The notes under the pieces: generated by a model | Told to the model about the DNA's origin: nothing | Databases searched by the model: none | What the model saw: only the letters and a program-made list of their open reading frames with translations | Source: Sarcocystis neurona | Taxonomy: Eukaryota; Apicomplexa; Conoidasida; Eucoccidiorida; Sarcocystidae | Assembly (NCBI GenBank): GCA_000727475.1 | Contig: KL647322.1 | Location: forward strand, 708,904 to 772,903 | Direction: 5' to 3' | DNA: 64,000 nucleotides | Made by a program: the position numbers and the translations under genes | In this document: one piece after another, positions 1-13,100 of the stretch | How the letters are laid out: each line of letters begins with the position of its first letter | Position numbering within the stretch: the stretch's first letter is position 1

Positions 1-277
1 TCTGTATATATATATATATATGTGGGTCTATACGTCAATGTAAGTCTGCATGCACGTATGTGCGTTCCCTTCTTTACGTATGTATACGTATGTGTAGATA
101 TATTTTTCAGTGTGTGGGCCCATGGGTGCATGCAGAGAGACCAATACACAGGTGTGTCTGTTTTTGTGTGTAGATGCACCGCGCGTCGCAGAAGAGGAGA
201 AACCTGCGGGCAAAGTCGCGATTGCCTCTGCGTCTGGATCGAGTTTCCTGCCCGTGTCTTTTCTCCTTTTTCTTCAG
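1..277 (+). other. upstream intron of the ABCB gene (3' part)
   Basis: I see no coding similarity here. The stretch opens with a TA run and ends in a pyrimidine-rich tract (ctcctttttcttcag) that serves as the 3' splice site of the first visible exon. The preceding exon must lie left of the window. Confidence 0.7.
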
Positions 278-428
278 CTGCTGCAGCACTTTACGGTAGT
301 GGTCGGCGGCTTCATCCTCGGGTTCATCCGCAGTTGGAAGCTAACGCTCGTCTGTGCTGCAGGGCTGCCACTTCTCTGCCTCTGCGGATCACTCCTCGCG
401 CTATTCCTTTCGAAAGCAGAAAAGGAGA
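278..428 (+). CDS. ABCB exon 1 (window numbering): end of TM3 and TM4
   Basis: The exon reads [20 protein letters not shown] and continues KLTLV plus a hydrophobic helix, matching the TM3-TM4 segment of ABCB transporters (GF..GWKLTLV). The acceptor is cttcag; the donor is GAGA/GTACGC, phase 1. A second possible acceptor (ctgctgcag) lies 8 bases downstream. Confidence 0.88.
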
Positions 429-2588
429 GTACGCGGACAGTCCCTGCTGCGTCTCCTTTCTGTCTCCGTCTCGCTGTCCGCTTGTGGGCCCGTCTCTGCT
501 CCCGTCTCGTCTCCACCATTCTGTGCTTCCTCGTTCGTATGCATTCGTGCAGTGCACGTTCCCCTACGCACATGTGTCGCTCGGCCTCTGTCTGTGTGTA
601 TATATATAGCATGTACGTACGTGAGTTCCTCGGGCTTCGTCTCCGTAGTCTTTTCGAAAGAAGGAGCTCTTCTTGTCGACTGCTTCGATAAGCTGCTGCA
701 GCACTTCCCCGTGCGCATGCCGCTGCTGCGACGCAGACACACGCAGTTCTCTAGCGACTCTCCTCGTCCTCCTCGCTGCAGTTGCTCTTCTTCCTTCATG
801 CGGCAGAAGACGCATCATAACAGCAGTGCTCTAAGCCGCCCCCCCCTCCCGCTGGCGGGGAGACGCTTTGCTTCTATTACACACGGCTCCCTCTGCTGCC
901 TCTGCTGCGCCTGCGTGTAGGACCGTGCATCTGACTGCTGCCGTCTAGAGAACTGCTGCTGCGGGGTCCTGCTGCCGCTGCGTGCACGGGACGACTGCTG
1001 TGCTGAGACCTGCTGCGGTGGGGTCGTGCTGCTGTTGCATGCCCCGGACGGCTGCTGTGCTGAGAACTGCTGCTACGCGGTCCCGGTGGTGCTGCATGCA
1101 CCCAATTTCTGCCGTCTCGAAAACTGCTGCTGTGGGATCCCGCTCCGGGTGCATGCACTGGACCGTCGCTGTGTAGAGAACTGCCGCTGCGGAGTCCTGC
1201 TGCTGCTTCTTCTGCTTGCGCTGCTGTGATGCGAGCGCGGGAATGCTGCGGTGTCGCTCGCTGCTGGTTGCTATGCTGCTGTTGCTTGTTGCTGTGGCGC
1301 TGACACGGCATTGCTGCGGGTACACCCACATGCAGCGTCGCTGCTATGGACCTCACGTCCTGCTGCTGCTGCATGCGTCGCTTTTTGTTCTGCGGCAGCC
1401 GTGAACAAGTACAAGGAAGCGGGATCGCTGTCCGAAGAGGCACTGCTGGGCATTCGAACGGTTGTCGCTTTGTGTGGGGAGCAGCGCACTGCAGACGCCT
1501 ACGAGAAGACCCTGCATGCAGCAGAGCAGCGCGGCGTCAAGTGGAGCGCCTACGCTGCTGGCTGTAAGCCCTCTGAAGGCGTGTGGCTAGCCGTGGATGC
1601 AGACAGATTTTCAGGCGTGCGCGCACTCACTAAGCGTGCATGCAGCCGTCGCTCGCGCACGAAACATGCACACAGCCTCTCATGCACTGTGCAGCTAGCC
1701 ACGCATGCACGCAGCCTCTCACCGAATTACGACGCAACGACCCATGCATGCACACGCCCATCTACCCACGTACGACGCATCTAACCGTTCGTGCACGCAG
1801 TTGCTGGTGCATGGGAGAGTCGCGAAACGCATGCGCACAAGTCTTCGTTAGGTGACGAGTGCAGCGACTATGAAGCCGACGAAGAAGAAGTTTGCATGCG
1901 TGCGCGCGCATTTCTTGATGAAATCTTTCCTTAACACGTACATATACCCAGGCGACAGGTGGAAATCGACGAAATGGTGTAAGCGAGTCCAAACACCTAT
2001 GCGTGTTTGCACACATATATACACATCTGCACACGAAGTTTTCTGCTGGCGGTTACTTGGCCGCCTCTAATCAGAGAGAGGTCTTGCGTGACTTCTTCAT
2101 TACCACAAAGAGGGCCGCTTGCATCTGCAGGCGCATGCAGGGCCATCTAGAAGTCGCAGACTGCAGAGCTCCTCAGCATGCTAACAGCGAGCGACGAAAA
2201 CGATGTGGCCGTTTGCATGCAGCTGTCAGCGAGCTGCTGCAACAGGGGACGCATCCCAGAGATTTTGTTTAGGCGCTTGCCCTTCCTCGTCTTTATGCGT
2301 CGCCGCGTGGGCACTGCGTGCATGCTGATAGCCTGCAGCGTCTCTGTGTACGCACGACCCCCAGAGAAAATTTTTCAGCTAGCCGTCTACTAACGAAGAC
2401 ACTCGAGTGCATGCGGACAGCTACGTCAACTCTCTGTGCCAGCATTTATGGGGTAGAAAAGAAAAATACATGCTCCCCTGGGCAGGACGTGATCGTATAC
2501 CTGCAAAAACGCTCGCATGCACACCGTCTTTACAGTCTTCCTACGCAAGACATCCTCTTGTGTAAAACTTTTGTACGCATTGTGTGTG

Positions 2589-2621
<33 letters not shown>

Positions 2622-4084
2622 GTTTGTGTGTGTATGTGTCAACATCTCACGGCATCTCCCGAGTCTATATAGAGAGACATACACCGAGGCACCTCTGCGC
2701 ATTCACGTTCGTGATATATATATATATATATATGTATATAGAGAAAGGGCGCCTAACACGGTCAACGTGTCATCTGTGCAGTCCCTAGCTAGGTAGGCAG
2801 CTAGCCAGGCAGGCACTTGTACATTTTAATATGCAAATGTAGAGAGATTCCAGAGGCTGTTACAGCGGCGCCTCCCTACATGCATGTGTAGAATACACAC
2901 GTATATGTGTCTATATGTATACGCAATGTTGTACAAGACCACATGCATACATATGCGTCCATATATACATGTATACCTGTGTGTGTGACTACATATGTAT
3001 CAAACTGTATCCGCATAATGCACTACTACATGTCTATACAGATATACGTGTGTTACTGTGTACATATCCACATCTGTAGACATATACACGCGCAGGTATG
3101 CATATATATATATATATATGTGTCTACTTTTTTCTGCAGGTGTGGGGAGTCTGATGATGTCTGTATTTTTGATGTTCGCTCTTGGGTTCTGGTACGGAGG
3201 GAAACTCGTGGCGGACAGTCTAGAGGACGCGCAGGTTACAGGTTCGACCTTCTTCCTCCTCAGTCCCCCCACTTTTCCGCGGGTTCGACACCTGCTGCTG
3301 CAGAGTAGACTGGTGGACGTCCGGCCTCTCCACCGGAAGTTGAGAGGCTCGCAGCGCAGTCTTCTACCGGTCTCCCCCTTCTGCTTTTAGTCTCCCCCCC
3401 TCTCTCTTCCTCGCCATCCCCCTCATCCGCACGTACACATCCACGTGTATATAAATGTGTGTATATATATATACACGTGTATGTACAAATTCTCTCTTCT
3501 CGGAGGAACTGCACAGATGCTGGTTATCTCTCTAGCTGAAGAGATGGCGGACGTCTTCCCACCTGTGGTGCCCCCCTCTCTATCTCTTTCCGTGGCTGTT
3601 CTGCGTGCCTGCCCCTATCCATACACATGTACATACACATACGCATATATATATATATATATATATATACNNNNNNNNNNNNNNNNNNNNNNNNNNNNNN
3701 NNNNNNNNNNNNNNNNNNNNNNNNNNNNNNNNNNNNNNNNNNNNNNNNNNNNNNNNNNNNNNNNNNNNNNNNNNNNNNNNNNNNNNNNNNNNNNNNNNNN
3801 NNNNNNNNNNNNNNNNNNNNNNNNNNNNNNNNNNNNNNNNNNNNNNNNNNNNNNNNNNNNNNNNNNNNNNNNNNNNNNNNNNNNNNNNNNNNNNNNNNNN
3901 NNNNNNNNNNNNNNNNNNNNNNNNNNNNNNNNNNNNNNNNNNNNNNNNNNNNNNNNNNNNNNNNNNNNNNNNNNNNNNNNNNNNNNNNNNNNNNNNNNNN
4001 NNNNNNNNNNNNNNNNNNNNNNNNNNNNNNNNNNNNNNNNNNNNNNNNNNNNNNNNNNNNNNNNNNNNNNNNNNNNNNNNNNNC

Positions 4085-4115
<31 letters not shown>

Positions 4116-7100
4116 GACAGTGGACACATACACATCGTTGCGCAGAAAATTCCGTAGTCGTGGAGAGTCTCCTGGACCTTCTTTTCTTTAATGGGGCCGC
4201 GGCGATCACTGCTGGAACCCGCTGTCTTTCGTCTTCCCTTTCTCGCCCTTCCTCTCCTTCTCGACAGTATATACACACGCATATACGTATATATATATAT
4301 ATATATATTGTGTATACGTATACATATCCGCGCGGGCGCAACGAAAGGTGTACGTCCTTCGTCCGATGCCGATATGTACACAGAAGGGTGAATATCTATG
4401 CCGCTACAAATGTCTGTGCAGCAACCCACTACCTCCAGCATATATGTGGATTTACATGTATATAGATGGCGCGCGGTGCATACGAATGTACGTGTGTGTA
4501 GGTCAACGTACATAGGAGTGTGTAGCGCAGTATGTACGTATATTTGCATGGCCCTACAGTTACGCATGTATGTACATTTGTGTATGCATATACGTGCGTA
4601 TATATATAAGAGGCGTTCACACACATACTCGGCACATATGGGGAGGTCAGCGCCCATACGTGTGTGAATGTAGTGCAGTACATACGTATATGTATATGGT
4701 GCTGTATATCTATATGAACTACATACCTCTACCGCCATTCCCGTAAGTAAGAACATATGCTTACAAATATAAATATATGTACATATGCGTATCTGTCTAC
4801 AAATGCATGTGCATCTGTATTTATCGATATTTACATATGCGTATCTATACATGTGTCTACATATGTATATACATATGTCTACATTTGTATATGGGTGTCA
4901 TCCTCTCTCTAAATACACATATATATATATGTAGGTGTCGAGGGTTTCATCTGTTCTGACGCGTATGTATATATATATATATGTATATATGTATATGTGT
5001 GTACATTTGTACTGAAGTAGTTTCAAAGAACGTTGCACTTTCCTTCCCTCTTCCTACTTTTGCGTCTCTTTTTTCACTTCGTGGGTCTGACTTCCTTTTC
5101 ATATGAAGTTAATTAGCTGGTCTATGTTTGTTCCTCAACTTTTAGACTGCTTCTCCCGACGTCCTCTTTTCTTGCCTGCTGCATTCACTTTGAGAGCCAC
5201 ACATGCATATATATATGTGTCTGTGTATACACTTGTTTATTTACATCAGTACGAGATGTTGAAAAGACACAACAGAACCAATGCCAAGTGATGGGACTGT
5301 TCGCTCTATCTATCTCTCTCTCTCTCTACATATATATATGTATATGTATGCATGACTTAGTCATTGCTGGAGCCTCTTCTATCTGCGGCCCTTGGTGTTG
5401 CTGCTGTTGCTGCCGTTGGCTTTTCTGCGACAGGTGCTGCTTGGTGCTGTCCTGCCCCGCTGTGCTGTGCTGCTGCTGCTATTCCTGCTGCTGCTGGCAT
5501 TCCTGCTGCTGCAGTTTCTGCTGCTCGTGTGTCTGCGGTTCAGGGTCGAAGGCAAGCTTTCAAGGAGGGGACGCTGTGACAGTCTTCTTCGCGGTGATGC
5601 AGGCGTGCTTTGCCGTGGGAAGTTTCGTCCCGAGTCTGACGGCCTACTTGAAAGTCAGAACTTCTCCCCTGCTGAACTTCTCTCTTTCTGTCGCTGTCTC
5701 TGTACTTCTCTCCAGACGCAGTCTTCTGCCGAGTCCTTCGAGATGGTGCGCTGCACTCCTGTTGCATGTGGACGTGTGTGTATTATGTGGTGGCACAGAG
5801 CCTGGGCATATGTGTGAAATCGAGCGAGAGCGGAACAGAAAGGGAGGGCCCGCGAAGAAGGCGGGAAAGGAAGGCAAACAGCGGGAGAGACACGGAAGAG
5901 GGGAATTCGGCTGTTTTGTGTGTGTATGTGTGTGTGTAGATTTGGTATCCTTCCAAATGGCTGCCGAAGTGTCTGCTTTGAAGGTCGCCTCTTCCGCTTT
6001 TCTGCTGTCCGCTTCCCCCCAATGTTTGCTGCTCTCTCTTTTCGGGTCTCCCTCTGCCTCTCCTTATCTTCGCTTCCCTCGCCTTCTCTCGGTTTCCCGC
6101 TGTCTTTGCCCTTTCCCTCTGTCTCTGTGTACATATGACGAATAGAGGTATCTGCAGCAGCAGCGCAGGAACAGCAAATGTATATACGTTCGCATATACA
6201 AAGAGAAAAGGTTTCGCTCGTATAGAAATGCGTCGCTGTTGATGGACGTGCACACATAAACGCGTGTGGATGTGTACATGCGAATCTATGTTCCTGCACG
6301 TGTATACATATGTATGTTGTCACTTTTACGAGGACTCTGAGAAAAAGGACAATCTACTAGGTAGATCTACGTCCTTGTATATTACCTCATATACAGAAGC
6401 TTACATATACATATATATATGTGTCAAAGCGGCGTTAGGTGTCAATTCCTATGAAGTACGCACATCTACATACGTATACGCATACGTCTCTCTACGTACG
6501 CATGCATATATATATATATATATATATATAACTGTGGATATGTTTGTATGTGTGTATATATACATGTGTGGGTGCAGGTGCATATGGGCAATCTAAGTAT
6601 AATGACAGGGTGATTCTGGGAGGCCTGTTCTTCTTTACGAAGAAGCGTTTTCTTCCGCTTCTCTCGCAGCCTTCGTTATATATATATGTATATATAGAGA
6701 GAGATGGAGATGTGACGTATATGTATATATATATTTATTTACGCGTGTGTGTGTGTGTGTAGGTATGTATGTATCTATGTGTGTATCTGTGTACGCATGT
6801 ATGTATGTATGCATGGATGTATGGATATGCTGTCACATATTTGGAGCTTCTCAGAGAAGATGTATGTATTTCGACTTGGCATATGTTTGTACCTTTCCTA
6901 GTTTTGCTTCTACGAGTGGAGGATGTTCACCTGTCCCTCTCACTGTGTATATGGGTGTGTGTGCCTTTCTATTGGCCCTGTTTTCCGGTCCTTTCTGTGT
7001 GAAGATGCGTCTTTCTGTGTTGAAACCACGAGTGCTATCGAATAGACATTTTCTGGCTGACAGTGGCCGCACGCATGCGCTTCTCGCGCGCTGCTGCAGG

Positions 7101-10100
7101 GAGCTACGGCGATGGACGAGCTGCTGAAATTAATTACCCGAGACTCACTTATCGACCCTCTCTCGGACCAAGGACGCGTAGGTCCTCTCATACGACACCG
7201 CTGCTGCTGCTCTTCCTCTTCCGCATGCGTCCCTCTTCTACAAACCCTGTCAAACACACGCACATGCTGCCGTCCCTCTGCGTGCGCTGCTCTCCTGCAT
7301 CTCCTCGTGCTGCTGCATCTCCTGCTGCTGCTACCGCCGTGCTGCTGCATCTGCTGCTGCTGCTACCGCCGTGCTGCTGCATCTGCTGCTGCTGCATCTG
7401 CTGCTGCTGCATCTGCTGCTGCTGCATCTGCTGCTGCTGCATCTGCTGCTGCTGCATCTGCTGCTGCTGCATCTGCTGCTGCTGCATCTGCTGCTTTGGC
7501 GTTTCCTTGCTGGATCAGCTGCCACCTCTCCCGACCGTCTGCCTCTTCACCACCTGCTGCTGCTTCTTCTCCTGCGGACGTCAACGGCTGCTGCGTGTGT
7601 TGCCGCTGCTGCGCCATCGGCCTGTGCATTATATGTCACTTCCACCTCCATATACATATATACAACACATCCATACACATGTGTAAATATATACAGATAT
7701 ATGTTTCTATATCTCTCTCTTCCCTTGCAGGCCCGTACATCCGCTACACATCCATACATGCAAATCTCTGTATATGTGTCTCTGTGTATGACACTCTCTA
7801 CATAACTCTATCCCTATGGTACCTACTTGTATATGTGTATATGTACATATATGTACATATATATATGTATATGTGTATATTCTTGTCTTTCTCTGTGCTG
7901 CGCATGCGTTGACTCAGCTGGACGTGTGTGTGTCGCTCTGTCTCTTCTTCATCTAATTTACTTTGCTGAGAGAAGTTTCCATGCGCTCGGTGAAGCTCTG
8001 TGCCAGCTTTTTTTCTGCGGAGACGTTTGCATGCAGACGGACGTCCCTTTGAAGAGAGACATCGTTTTCGAAGACGTGAAGTTTGCCTACCCTTCGCGAA
8101 GAGAGAAACCGATATTCAAGTGTTTAAATTTAACTTTACCAGCTGAGAAGACGATTGCTCTCGTAGGGACGTCTGGTAAGCAGAGAAGAAACTCCCCACG
8201 TTTCTTCTTCGAGAATACTCGTCCTATTCTCACGTACCGCCTCATCGGCAATTCTCTACAAAATTCACTTGAGAATGTAGATACGTCTATATCTGTCTAT
8301 TCTATATATATATATATAGACACGAATATATATATATATATGTATGTGTATACACATATGTTGATACATTCGTTTGTGTATCTGGAGGTATATAAATCTA
8401 CATATCTTCGACCCTACATCTACGTGTAACCGCGGTTATCTGTTTTTATATGCATATGTCTATATCTGTCTATCTATACCTGTCCATTTCTATATCTGTC
8501 TCTCTATATCTATTCATATCTGTATGTATATCTGTATCTATCTGTCTCTATTTGTCTATCTCTTTTATCTGTATTTACCTACCTATACCTGTATATGAGT
8601 GTTCCTATCTCTATCCTACTATCTACATCTGTACACATATATAGAGATATGTATATCGCTATCAATGTCTATCCATATATAGGTCCACTTATATGTTCCT
8701 TTCTTTGTCTGTGTATGTCTATATGTATGTCTATGTCTGTATGTATATCTATGTCCATGTATGCCTATATCCATATCTATCTATATCTATATCTATATCT
8801 ATCTATATCTATATCTGTGTCGATATCTATATCTGTATCGATATCTATATTCATCCATTTCTATATCTGTATCTATATCTATATCTATCTATATCTATAT
8901 CTATCTATGTCTATATATATATACATCTATATCTGTCTATGTCTGTATCTATCTATATCTATATCTATACCTGTATCTGTCTATATCTATATCTATGTTT
9001 ATGTCTATATCTATCTATATCTATATCTGTCTATCTGTCTCTCTCTCTATATATATATGTATATATATATCTTGTATCTATATCTATCTATATCTATATC
9101 TGTATATCTATATCTATATATCTATATCTATATCTATTTATATCTATATCTACCTATATCTATATCTCCCTATATCTATATCTATCTATATATCTCTCTG
9201 TACTTATATCTGCGTATAGCTCTAACTATATCTGTCTGTATCTACCTATATCTATATTTATATCTATATCTACATCTGTGTCTATACCTATATTGATTCA
9301 TATCTATATCTGTCAATATATATATATATATATTTGCCTATATATGTATCTATGCATACCTGTATCTATCTGTGTCTATATCTGTCTGTATCTGTATGTG
9401 TATTTCTATATCTATCTGTCTATCTACCTATAAATCTGTCTGTATCTATTTACCTATCTACGTCAATGTGTCTGTATCTTATCTACTTGTAGACACATGT
9501 GTATACATATATATATATATATATATCTGTATATATGTATACATATATATATATATATATCTACCTGTCTTTGTCAGTGTACACAGCTCTTTGCCCAGTA
9601 GGTCTACGTATAAATCTATCCTTCATGTCTATGAATATGTCTGTCTTTGTTGATACGTCTGTACGTATCTCTGTATTGGTGTCTACATTTGCGTATGTGC
9701 GTATCTCTCTTCGTTTCTGTCTAGAAATCCACCTGTTTACCTCTATCTATACCTTTCAATATACCTCTCAATCTATAAATCTATCTACGTACATATACAT
9801 ATATATATATATGTAGAGAGAGCAGCCGCATAGAACTCTATTTGTATCTCTCTACGTAGAAATACATATATATATATGTGTATTGATAAGTATGGTGTAT
9901 CTCTATGTGCCTGTCTACCTTTGTGTCTCTCTATAAATCTATCTGTTTCTACTTATGCCTTTCAGTCTACCTGTCAACCTATATATCTACTGACCTATAT
10001 ACATATACGCATGTATATACATATGTAAGGAGCAGGCGCATGCAAGTCTATTTGTATGTATATATGTAGAAATACATCAGTATATATAAATATTTCTATG

Positions 10101-13100
10101 TATATCGATAAATACTTCATTCTACATACGTATACATATGTGTGTGTATATTGACAGGGAATTGATGCCTGCCTTTCTCTATACGTCAACACAAAAATAA
10201 ATACATCCATATATATATATATATGTATGTGTCAATCTGCATGCGGGTCTACTTGTGTGCCTTTGGTATATACACGTCTACACATATATATATACATATA
10301 TGTATATGTCCCCCCCAGTATGTGTCCGTGCATATGTGTGTGTATCTGTGGTGCGGATCAGGATGCATGTATGTGTTTTGTCAAGTTACAGAAATGTATG
10401 TAGATCGTCTTGAAGATGGCGTTGGCGTAAATAATTTATCTGCTTGAGCAGAAGTCTGTTCAGCAACTGCCCCCTCTGTGTGAAGAAGTGCGCATGCTTG
10501 ATCCTCTTGCTGCTGCTGCAGGCAGCGGGAAGTCAACCATCGTCCAGCTGCTGCAGCGTCTCTACGACCCCGACGAAGGCCGCATTACTATCGGAGGAGT
10601 GTAGGCGCAGAAGCCAAGATTCTTCGCGAATTTACTCGTTTATCGTCTGTGTTTCTCTGTCTCTCTGTGTGTATATGTCTCCGTGTGTGTGTGACGCGCC
10701 AGACAGAAATATATGTGTATATATATACATATATATATGTAAGCAAACGCACCTACTTTTATGCGTGCATATACACGTGTAGGTGATCTGCACACGCTTA
10801 TTTGTACACATAGAAAGAGAGAAGGTGCTGGCACTGCTACGAGTAGTTGATAAAGAAGAGTATTCAACCATTGTCTCCACATAAATATATATATACACAA
10901 GTAGACACATATACATGTATGTAAAGCTGTGCGTGTGCGGTAGACACATGGCGTCCACGGCTCAATGTTTGTATGGGCAGAGACATATAGAGAAAGGGAC
11001 AGAGAAATGCCTGCATGTCTTTTTGCCTGCATTTAGAGTGACGCGTGGTGTGCTTCTCGCGTGTCTCTATACGTTGTGCCCGCGTCCTTTTCTTCTCCCC
11101 GGCTCTTCCTCGTTTCCCGTCTCTCTCTGTATGTCTACCTTCCGTCTCTGCGGTCGCCGTCAGCAGCTGCGCTGCGCCGAGGCAGACAGACACACATGCG
11201 CATGCATGCACCTGCACGTGCAGTCCTTACCGTCGGACGGGACCGAGTCTCGTGCGGCCAGTGCATTGCTGCAGCAAACTCTCGACTTCTTCGTCGTTCC
11301 CCTTTCTGCGTCTGTGCTTTTCTTCGCCGAACAGCCCACTGAAGGACATCAACGTGCGGTATTTGCGGGCACATCAAGGCGTCGTGATGCAGGAGCCGAA
11401 GCTCTTCTCTGTCTCGGTGAGTCTCCTCGCATGCCGCGACCTCTAGGCCCCGTGGCTAGCTAGCCGCAGCATGCGCCCTGCTGGCCCTGTGTCTCTCTAT
11501 CTGAGAGACCAGGGAGACGCATGCGTGCGTGTGCGGCCTCAAAACGCTGCGGCAGCGACGAGTGCGGCGCACGCCGGGGAGGTGTATGTGCCCGGGACGT
11601 GCCGGAGTCCCTGCTGCAGCCGACAGTCTGTTTCTGGCTAGCTGCTCGAAGAACGCATGCAAACAGCTAGCCATCACACTTGCCTTCAGTCACACTTGCG
11701 CAAATGCCTGTCTGCTGCTTGCCGCCCGCGCCCCTCTGGCCCCACGCCTGCTTCTCACGCTCTGCCCGGACAGACGGTCTCCGTGTCTCGCTGTCCCCCT
11801 GCCGTTCTGTCTCCGTGTCTTTCTGTCTCCCTATGTCGCCCTCCCCCTGTCTCGCTACCTCGCCTCTGTCAATTTTTCCTTTTTTCTCTCCGTTTACAAA
11901 CTCCCTCCTGCTTGAACAGGCCTTTTTGTCCCTGTAGGCAGAAGGCGATGTGTTCTTCACAGAGGCGACCGCTTCAGCCTCTCTGTTGCTGCTGCTGTAG
12001 CCAGTCCGGCCTCCGTGTATTGCCCCTGCTGCTGCCGCGCCTCCTTGCAGGGTTGCTGTCCTTCCCACTGTATCCCTCTTCGCTGCTCTCCATATCTCTC
12101 CGCGTCCTCAGCACCCTCCAGCTGCTGCTGCTCTCGATCCGACGCTCTGCTAGCACTGCCATCCGTTTTGGCCCACTGCTTCCTGACGAAAGTCCCCTGC
12201 GCTTTCTCTCTCTCTGTCTTCGGGTGAAAATTCTCTGCCGTCTCTGCTGTGCGCTTCAATTCCTGTGCTCTTCCCAGTGGTTGCCGCAGTGGCTGCTGCT
12301 GCTGCTGATGCTGCACTTGGGTTCCTGCTGTTGCCGTGATCGCTGCTGTTGCGGTCGTACTTGCCTCCGCTGCTGCATGTGCTGCTGTTGTTGCTGCTGC
12401 TCCTGTTTTAAGAGCTGATGTGGTTGGCGTTACTGCTGTTATCGCTGCTATTTGCTGATTGGCTGCTGGTGCGGCTGCTGTGGGAGCCGCTGTGGCTGCT
12501 GCGTCAGCTGCCCTGACTACTGCTGCTGCTGTTGCTGCTGTGAGTGCGGCTGCTGCGTTGTTGCTGCTGCTGCTTTGGTTGCTGCGATTACTGTAGCTGC
12601 TGTTGTAGTTGCTGCTGTGCCTGCTGGTGGTGTTGCTGCGGTTGCGGCTGTGCATGCTGCCGTTGCTGCTGTTGTGATGCCGCGTGGCTTTTGCTGCTGC
12701 TGCGAGTGTAGTGGTTCCTGTTGTCGCTGCTGTGAATGGGCGTCCCATGGGCTTGCAGATAGGCGAGAACATTGCGCTGGGCAGCAGCACCGGAGAGGTG
12801 ACGCAGCAGCAGATCGAAGCGGCAGCAGCCAGAGCCAATGCAAGTACATTTATTTCTGAGTTTCCACAAAAATACGAGACAGACTGCGGGCTATTCGGCG
12901 GTCAGCTCTCGGGGGGACAGAAGCAGCGCATCGCCATTGCTCGCGCACTTGTGAGTCTCCTCTCCTGCAACTCCTGCACAGCTTCCTGCTGCTGTTGTTG
13001 CTGTACTCGCTCTGGCTGCTGCTGCGTTGGCTATTCCTACTACTGCTGCTGAAAATGCCGTTGCTGCTGCTGCTGCAATGCCTTTTGCTGCTGCTGCTGC

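Noticed and set aside
691..706. 16-base exact copy of the start of transporter exon 1 within intron 1
   Set aside because: CTGCTGCAG is so common here that the match may be chance; the following sequence does not continue the exon.
948..1232. CRISPR-like regular spacing
   Set aside because: Units are contiguous diverged tandem copies without unique spacers, in a eukaryotic intron.
3445..4191. Long frames across the N run
   Set aside because: The frames are open only because N bases carry no stops.
7188..7525. Poly-Gln, poly-Ala or Cys-rich proteins
   Set aside because: They are readings of the 15-bp CTG array in intron 5.
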